A DNA stretch of 8,276 nucleotides from Candidatus Aenigmatarchaeota archaeon. Lineage in GTDB: Archaea > Aenigmatarchaeota > Aenigmatarchaeia > CG10238-14 > SCSR01. A program made the translations under genes and the position numbers. Location: positions 1 through 8,276 of the forward strand of contig JAUWXZ010000025.1 in assembly GCA_030616125.1 (NCBI GenBank), given 5' to 3'. Shown here piece after piece: positions 5,909-8,276 of this stretch; within the stretch, counting starts at the first letter, position 1, and every line of letters starts with the position of its first letter. Below the pieces are notes generated by a model. It had not been told where the DNA came from. It did no database searches and saw only the letters and a program-made list of their open reading frames with translations.

Positions 5909-6184
5909 GTGCAAATTAGAAAAGATACTGCGGAAAACTTGATCAAGATAGTTAAATGTCTTAAACAGGCAGAAGAAGGTTGGATGTGGATTAGACAGAT
6001 CTCCAGAAGAACTGGTTTACATCATAAAACTGTTTCAAGGCTCATAGACAAGCATTTGAACATGTTTATCGAGGTTCAAACCATGGAACCATTCAATATT
6101 CGTATGCTCAGACTTAAGCCCAATGCTGATCTAAATAGCATTTTCAGATTCTTGGTAGTTAAAGAAAAAATAGAGAAGCCTTGA
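5909..6184 (+). CDS. Winged-helix DNA-binding protein
   Basis: About 91 residues. The core EEGWMWIRQISRRTGLHHKTVSRLI (about residues 22-46) has the helix-turn-helix pattern 'W-I-x-x-I-A/S-R-x-T-G-L-x-x-x-T-V-S-R-x-I', and the following EVQTMEPFNIRMLRLKP forms the wing. The protein is therefore a small stand-alone winged-helix, likely a transcription regulator. I believe similar proteins with 'MEPFN.RM.RLKP' recur in DPANN genomes, but no target is known to me. The frame has no ATG upstream; the start is GTG 5909 or the adjacent TTG 5906, with a weak AGGG just before. The inverted repeat across its start would suit autoregulation (inference). Confidence 0.8.
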   Translation: MQIRKDTAENLIKIVKCLKQAEEGWMWIRQISRRTGLHHKTVSRLIDKHLNMFIEVQTMEPFNIRMLRLKPNADLNSIFRFLVVKEKIEKP

Positions 6185-6243
6185 ATTTTTCTATTAAAGG
6201 CAGAAAATAGAGCTTAAAAAATTAAGGTTTATATTCTAAAAAA

Positions 6244-6289
6244 GCTATAATATTGTTCACGGTGACAATTAGGGGAAACTGTACAGTTT
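6244..6289 (+). promoter_or_regulatory. TATA element followed by 14-nt perfect palindrome (operator candidate)
   Basis: GCTATAATATT (6244-6254) is a TATA-like element. AAACTGTACAGTTT (6276-6289) is a perfect palindrome that ends 2 nt before the ATG of the 34-residue zinc-ribbon ORF and covers the expected transcription start (about 6276). A dimeric regulator bound there would block initiation. An AGGGG at 6271-6275 overlaps its left edge. Confidence 0.4.
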
Positions 6290-6291
6290 AT

Positions 6292-6396
6292 ATGGGAAAG
6301 GTTTTTGTTCCTTGTAAGAAATGCCATAACTTGGTAACGGCTGGAATCCGTGAAAAAATAAATATTTGTCCTCATTGCCATGTAAAATGGAGCTAA
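6292..6396 (+). CDS. Tiny zinc-ribbon protein (34 aa)
   Basis: ATG at 6292 opens a 34-residue frame with CKKC (residues 8-11) and CPHC (26-29), 14 residues apart, the zinc-ribbon spacing, plus H12 and H30 next to the second Cys of each pair. The body, VFVPCKKCHNLVTAGIREKI, is hydrophobic and basic. It resembles the ribbon at 4000-4146 in layout (VP-x-K/C-x-KC then CxxC). An in-frame GTG at 6262 would add ten residues, but would place the palindrome inside the gene; ATG 6292 is preferred. A promoter-like TATA lies upstream. Likely a small nucleic-acid-binding or subunit protein; specific function unknown. Confidence 0.68.
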   Translation: MGKVFVPCKKCHNLVTAGIREKINICPHCHVKWS

Positions 6397-6429
6397 CTGC
6401 TCTAAATTTTTACCAAGTATGTGGGTATA

Positions 6430-6478
6430 TTCGAGCGAATAAGCAAAGCGCTTAAGATTTTAAAGCGCTTCAAGCGTT
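6430..6478. repeat. AAGCGCTT palindrome cluster A (downstream of the coiled-coil gene)
   Basis: Exact AAGCGCTT at 6446-6453 and 6463-6470 (17 bp apart), followed directly by the half-copy CAAGCGTT (6471-6478) and preceded by TTCGAGCGAA (6430-6439). The cluster is almost entirely outside the - strand coding region that ends at 6477. The same motif forms a second cluster at 7045-7123. Confidence 0.7.
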
Positions 6479-7175
6479 ATTCTCCTATATATTTTACCCA
6501 GCCCTTTCCTTGTTTTGAGAATCTTTGGATTTTATCAGTTCTTCTAGCAGTAGTAGTTAACAATCCACGCAAGGCAGACAAAGAAATCCCAAGTTTTGAA
6601 GCAAGATCAGTATAACTGATTTCTCCATAATCTTTCACTATCAGTAGTAATCCCTGCATCTTTGGAGTTGGGGGCAATTGTTTTTCAATCGCTTCAATTT
6701 TCTCAACTAACTCTGTTTTAATCGGTTCTGGGGCTTTCTCAGCTGTTTTTTGAATAGAAATGATTAAATTTTGGATTGTTTCAAATCTTTTCTCTGAATT
6801 TTCCTCATGTTTTCCCAAAACTTCTATTAGTTCTGACGCACGATCCTCAAATTTGGAGGTAAACCAGTCTTTTGTAATCATTTGTGTTTCTATTCTGTCA
6901 AGAGAAGATTCAATTCCTTTAATTGACCTGCCTGTGTAGCCTGCTGCAACGCCCAATTGTAAAGAATTTTTCTCTAATGTAATGGACTTGGGTGGTTCTG
7001 AAACTGGCTGAATCATTAATGGTGGTTTCTCTTGTAAATCCTTATCGCTTGAAGCGATTTGCTCAAGCGCTTTAATTTTAGAAAAAGGTGCTTCAAGCGC
7101 TTCAATCGATGGTTCGAGCGCTTCAGGTGGGCGCCTTTTTGTGAAAATCTTTTTTAAAAAGCCGATTAAACCCAT
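6477..7175 (-). CDS. Amphipathic-anchor, coiled-coil and winged-helix protein
   Basis: 232 residues. It starts with a short amphipathic helix (MGLIGFLKKIFTKRR), suggesting weak membrane association. A repetitive acidic region follows with three EALE/KALE units at about residues 18-38. Residues about 80-165 are polar, heptad-like and probably coiled coil (SSLDRIETQMI, then VLGKHEENSEKRFETIQNLI). The C-terminal 65 residues (MQGLLLIVKDYGEISYTDLA, then SKLGISLSALRGLLTTTARR) look like a winged-helix domain, with a wing at KQGKGWVKYIG. A multimeric DNA-binding protein is likely; I do not recognise a named family. The gene is bracketed by AAGCGCTT clusters, one just beyond its stop and one inside its 5' coding end, which are candidate self-binding sites. 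Start ATG 7175 has only a weak AGGT upstream. Confidence 0.75.
   Translation of the reverse strand: MGLIGFLKKIFTKRRPPEALEPSIEALEAPFSKIKALEQIASSDKDLQEKPPLMIQPVSEPPKSITLEKNSLQLGVAAGYTGRSIKGIESSLDRIETQMITKDWFTSKFEDRASELIEVLGKHEENSEKRFETIQNLIISIQKTAEKAPEPIKTELVEKIEAIEKQLPPTPKMQGLLLIVKDYGEISYTDLASKLGISLSALRGLLTTTARRTDKIQRFSKQGKGWVKYIGE
7045..7123. repeat. AAGCGCTT palindrome cluster B (inside the 5' coding end of the coiled-coil gene)
   Basis: TCGCTTGAAGCGA (7045-7057, a perfect inverted repeat around one base), AAGCGCTT at 7065-7072 and 7095-7102, and GAGCGCTT at 7116-7123. In the gene they encode the EALE/KALE repeats, so protein repetition explains part of it. The identical motif outside the reading frame in cluster A argues for a DNA-level role. 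Confidence 0.68.
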
Positions 7176-7333
7176 AATACCTATTAATTATTGATCTCAC
7201 TAGTATAAATGTTTTATTAAGCTCACTTTCTATTTCAGGCTTATTTTTACCTCTAACTCTCACTTTCACTTGAGATTGTAATTTTCATATCAATTTTGAT
7301 CTAAATTTATAAGTTCGCCAGTGGTCGATGTTT

Positions 7334-7428
7334 ATTATATATTATATAACATCTATTAAAAACCATGTAATGATTCAGCTTTTTTTGATTAAATATATTA
7401 AATAACAATATTATATATAATATATAAT
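7334..7428. repeat. 15-nt AT-only inverted repeat
   Basis: ATTATATATTATATA (7334-7348) is the exact reverse complement of TATATAATATATAAT (7414-7428), with 65 nt between. AT-only arms are easier to meet by chance, so significance is modest. Confidence 0.45.
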
Positions 7429-7493
7429 CTAGAATGTAAATGAGAAAAAATGGTATTTTTCTGTAAAACTCTCACTTTTTATCTGGCCCAAAC

Positions 7494-7509
7494 TCTCACA
7501 AGTGCTCAA
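7494..7509. repeat. 16-nt direct repeat, left copy
   Basis: TCTCACAAGTGCTCAA, identical to 7874-7889. The pair brackets the winged-helix gene at 7532-7879. This copy lies in non-coding DNA downstream of that gene. Confidence 0.75.
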
Positions 7510-7531
7510 TCCCTATGAAGAACTGGTGTAA

Positions 7532-7879
7532 TTAGACCATTTCTAGCTCTTTTTTTACTAATTCTAGGAGTGTTTTTTGGATATAATGGTAAAAAAACTC
7601 AGGAGTTAGCTCATAGGTAGTTTTAAAGTGTTTTTTACCCTTTTCATCAAATTCTACAGTCTTATGAACTTGCATAAGATCCCACTTTTTAAGAGCTGCT
7701 AAAGGTTTGTAAAACATTGCTGGTTTTTCTAAGCGTGAGATCCCAAGCTTGGTTTCTAGCCCAGTAGCTTCGATTTTACCCTTATTTTCCTTCAAAATCT
7801 TGATAATTTGGATTATTCTTTCTTTTAATTTGGCTGCTTTTGGGTGGTTTCCTACAAGTAAATATGGTATTATTCTCAC
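7532..7879 (-). CDS. Winged-helix DNA-binding protein bracketed by direct repeats
   Basis: 115 residues. Residues about 16-60 (KLKERIIQIIKILKENKGKI, then EATGLETKLGISRLEKPAMFYKPL) form helices with a helix-turn-helix look. A strand-rich wing follows (KKWDLMQVHKTVEFDEKGKK, then HFKTTYELT) and then a long C-terminal helix (YIQKTLLELVKKELE) that may dimerise. It resembles small archaeal MarR/PadR-like regulators in outline, but I cannot name a family. Start GTG 7879 is fixed by GGAGGT 9 nt upstream, inside the end of the zinc-ribbon gene, which stops 6 nt before this start; the two are probably translated together. A 16-nt repeat covers its start region and recurs just beyond its stop. Confidence 0.72.
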   Translation of the reverse strand: MRIIPYLLVGNHPKAAKLKERIIQIIKILKENKGKIEATGLETKLGISRLEKPAMFYKPLAALKKWDLMQVHKTVEFDEKGKKHFKTTYELTPEFFYHYIQKTLLELVKKELEMV

Positions 7880-7889
7880 AAGTGCTCAA
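7874..7889. repeat. 16-nt direct repeat, right copy
   Basis: TCTCACAAGTGCTCAA again. On the - strand it spans the zinc-ribbon stop codon, the GTG start of the winged-helix gene and the last base of the Shine-Dalgarno, so the other copy looks like a displaced duplicate of this start region. Confidence 0.75.
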
Positions 7890-8086
7890 CCTCCTCTGGT
7901 TTGTGGCGCAGTTTTTTTAAAGCATTTACCACAAAAATGAACTTCTGTTTTAAAACGACCATATTTTAACCAGACATGCCATGCTTTTCTTATATTTTTT
8001 TGACACCTAGCGCACCTAAAAGTTCTATATTCAGGTTTCCAAGAGATTTTCCATTTTTTAACGATATTGAGAATCGCTCTTTGCAT
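7886..8086 (-). CDS. Small zinc-ribbon protein
   Basis: 66 residues from ATG 8086. RCARCQKNIRKAWHVWLKYG, followed by FKTEVHFCGKCFKK, gives CARC and CGKC pairs separated by about 24 residues: a zinc-binding domain with a basic, Trp-rich loop, probably for nucleic-acid contact. Three starts are possible in frame: TTG 8146 (86 aa), ATG 8107 (73 aa) and ATG 8086. I prefer 8086 because TATAAA (8111-8116) lies 25-30 nt ahead, as in leaderless archaeal genes, and the domain starts well after it. It ends 6 nt before the GTG of the winged-helix gene and carries that gene's Shine-Dalgarno, so the pair probably forms an operon. Family not recognised. Confidence 0.68.
   Translation of the reverse strand: MQRAILNIVKKWKISWKPEYRTFRCARCQKNIRKAWHVWLKYGRFKTEVHFCGKCFKKTAPQTRGG
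7889..7894 (-). promoter_or_regulatory. Shine-Dalgarno for the winged-helix gene
   Basis: GGAGGT on the - strand, 9 nt before GTG 7879, lying within the final codons of the upstream zinc-ribbon gene. It supports the GTG start. Confidence 0.7.
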
Positions 8087-8104
8087 AAATTTATATTCTT
8101 TTTT

Positions 8105-8133
8105 CATAAATTTATACTTTCTATATATAGAAA
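8105..8133 (-). promoter_or_regulatory. Promoter region with TATAAA and 16-nt perfect palindrome
   Basis: TTTCTATATATAGAAA (8118-8133) is a perfect palindrome. Next to it, TATAAATTTATG occurs twice in tandem on the - strand (8105-8116 and 8085-8096). TATAAA at 8111-8116 has the right distance for a leaderless start at ATG 8086. The palindrome just upstream could bind a dimeric regulator. Confidence 0.45.
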
Positions 8134-8146
8134 ACCAACTACTCAA

Positions 8147-8276
8147 CTTGATAAATCACACCTTATTTTCTCTTTTAATACATAAGAGAGAGAACGTTTT
8201 ATCAAGATCATTCAAGCAATTCAATACCGGAATTAAAAACTATTCGTTTAAGCCATAGAGTTCATTTGAAGATAAC
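8147..8276. other. Right-edge sequence without a supported gene
   Basis: No convincing coding frame on either strand. It holds a 9-nt inverted repeat, CTTGATAAA (8147-8155) and TTTATCAAG (8198-8206), and a small hairpin, TCTCTT (8169-8174) with AAGAGA (8184-8189). A gene could begin beyond the edge. Confidence 0.4.

Larger units (their letters stand above)
7176..7531. other. AT-rich gene-poor island with repeats
   Basis: No convincing gene lies in this 356-nt stretch. It contains AACTCTCACTT twice (7255-7265, 7467-7477) and the related AACTCTCACAA (7491-7501). It also has a 15-nt AT-only inverted repeat (7334-7348 and 7414-7428) and the palindrome TTATATATAA (7411-7420). A weak 48-codon - strand frame (GTG 7269 to a stop at 7123) extends out of it into the coiled-coil gene; I give it little weight. 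The composition suits a DNA-unwinding or regulatory region. Confidence 0.6.

Noticed and set aside
5871..5912. tRNA-like start (GCGCCAGGGTAGTA)
   Set aside because: No cloverleaf: no anticodon stem, T-arm or matching 7-bp acceptor; only a 6-bp inverted repeat remains.
6421..6615. + strand open frame (64 codons)
   Set aside because: Runs through the AAGCGCTT cluster and antisense to the winged-helix end of the coiled-coil protein; no features of its own.
7255..7509. CRISPR array from the AACTCTCAC repeats
   Set aside because: Repeats are only 11-16 nt, irregularly spaced, and there are no uniform spacers or cas genes.
7749..7940. + strand open frame (63 codons)
   Set aside because: Antisense to the winged-helix gene, whose Shine-Dalgarno and GTG start support the other strand.
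7976..8258. Two overlapping + strand frames (7976-8185 and 8067-8258)
   Set aside because: Phe/Leu/Ser-rich shadows of the CxxC protein and its promoter; no ribosome site or motif.

Overview
The window looks like AT-rich archaeal DNA, most likely from a small-genome DPANN lineage (Woesearchaeota/Pacearchaeota-like). The evidence is an archaeal-type family B DNA polymerase with a uracil-sensing 'DIPF..RY' motif and a C-terminal PCNA box, an archaeal type II methionine aminopeptidase, a DUF763 remnant, TATA boxes about 25-30 nt upstream of leaderless-looking starts alongside a few strong Shine-Dalgarno sites, and many tiny zinc-ribbon proteins. The lineage is inferred from style and gene content; there is no rRNA to confirm it.

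Left part (1-3180, + strand). The window opens inside DNA polymerase B. The exonuclease and palm/fingers part (1-1653) stops just after catalytic motif C (YADTDS). The missing thumb and C-terminus are encoded separately at 2161-2850. Between them sits the N-terminal half of a radical SAM enzyme gene (1650-2207), which overlaps both polymerase pieces. Removing it would join the two polymerase parts almost seamlessly. The small subunit still ends in a canonical PIP box (QKKLKGFF), so a functional two-subunit polymerase is plausible. A MazG-type nucleotide pyrophosphohydrolase with its own TATA box follows.

Middle (3263-5489, mostly - strand). There is a possible Alba-like small basic protein with a perfect Shine-Dalgarno, a Cys-containing hydrophobic protein, two tiny zinc-ribbon ORFs meeting tail to tail with no spacer (4000-4146 + and 4147-4260 -, the latter without a canonical start codon), methionine aminopeptidase, and a small membrane-anchored or secreted Cys-rich protein. 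A decayed DUF763 gene, with only N- and C-terminal scraps left, occupies 5526-5736.

Right part (5860-8276). This region is dominated by small DNA-binding and zinc-binding proteins and by repeats. It holds a winged-helix protein, a 34-residue zinc ribbon preceded by a 14-nt perfect palindrome, a 232-residue amphipathic/coiled-coil/winged-helix protein flanked by clusters of the palindrome AAGCGCTT, a 350-nt AT-rich gene-poor island with inverted repeats and AACTCTCAC repeats, a winged-helix gene bracketed by an exact 16-nt direct repeat, and a zinc-ribbon gene. The combination resembles a replication/partition or integrated-element locus, but no replicase, integrase or ParA is in view, so that reading is inference. 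The last 130 nt hold no gene that I can support.
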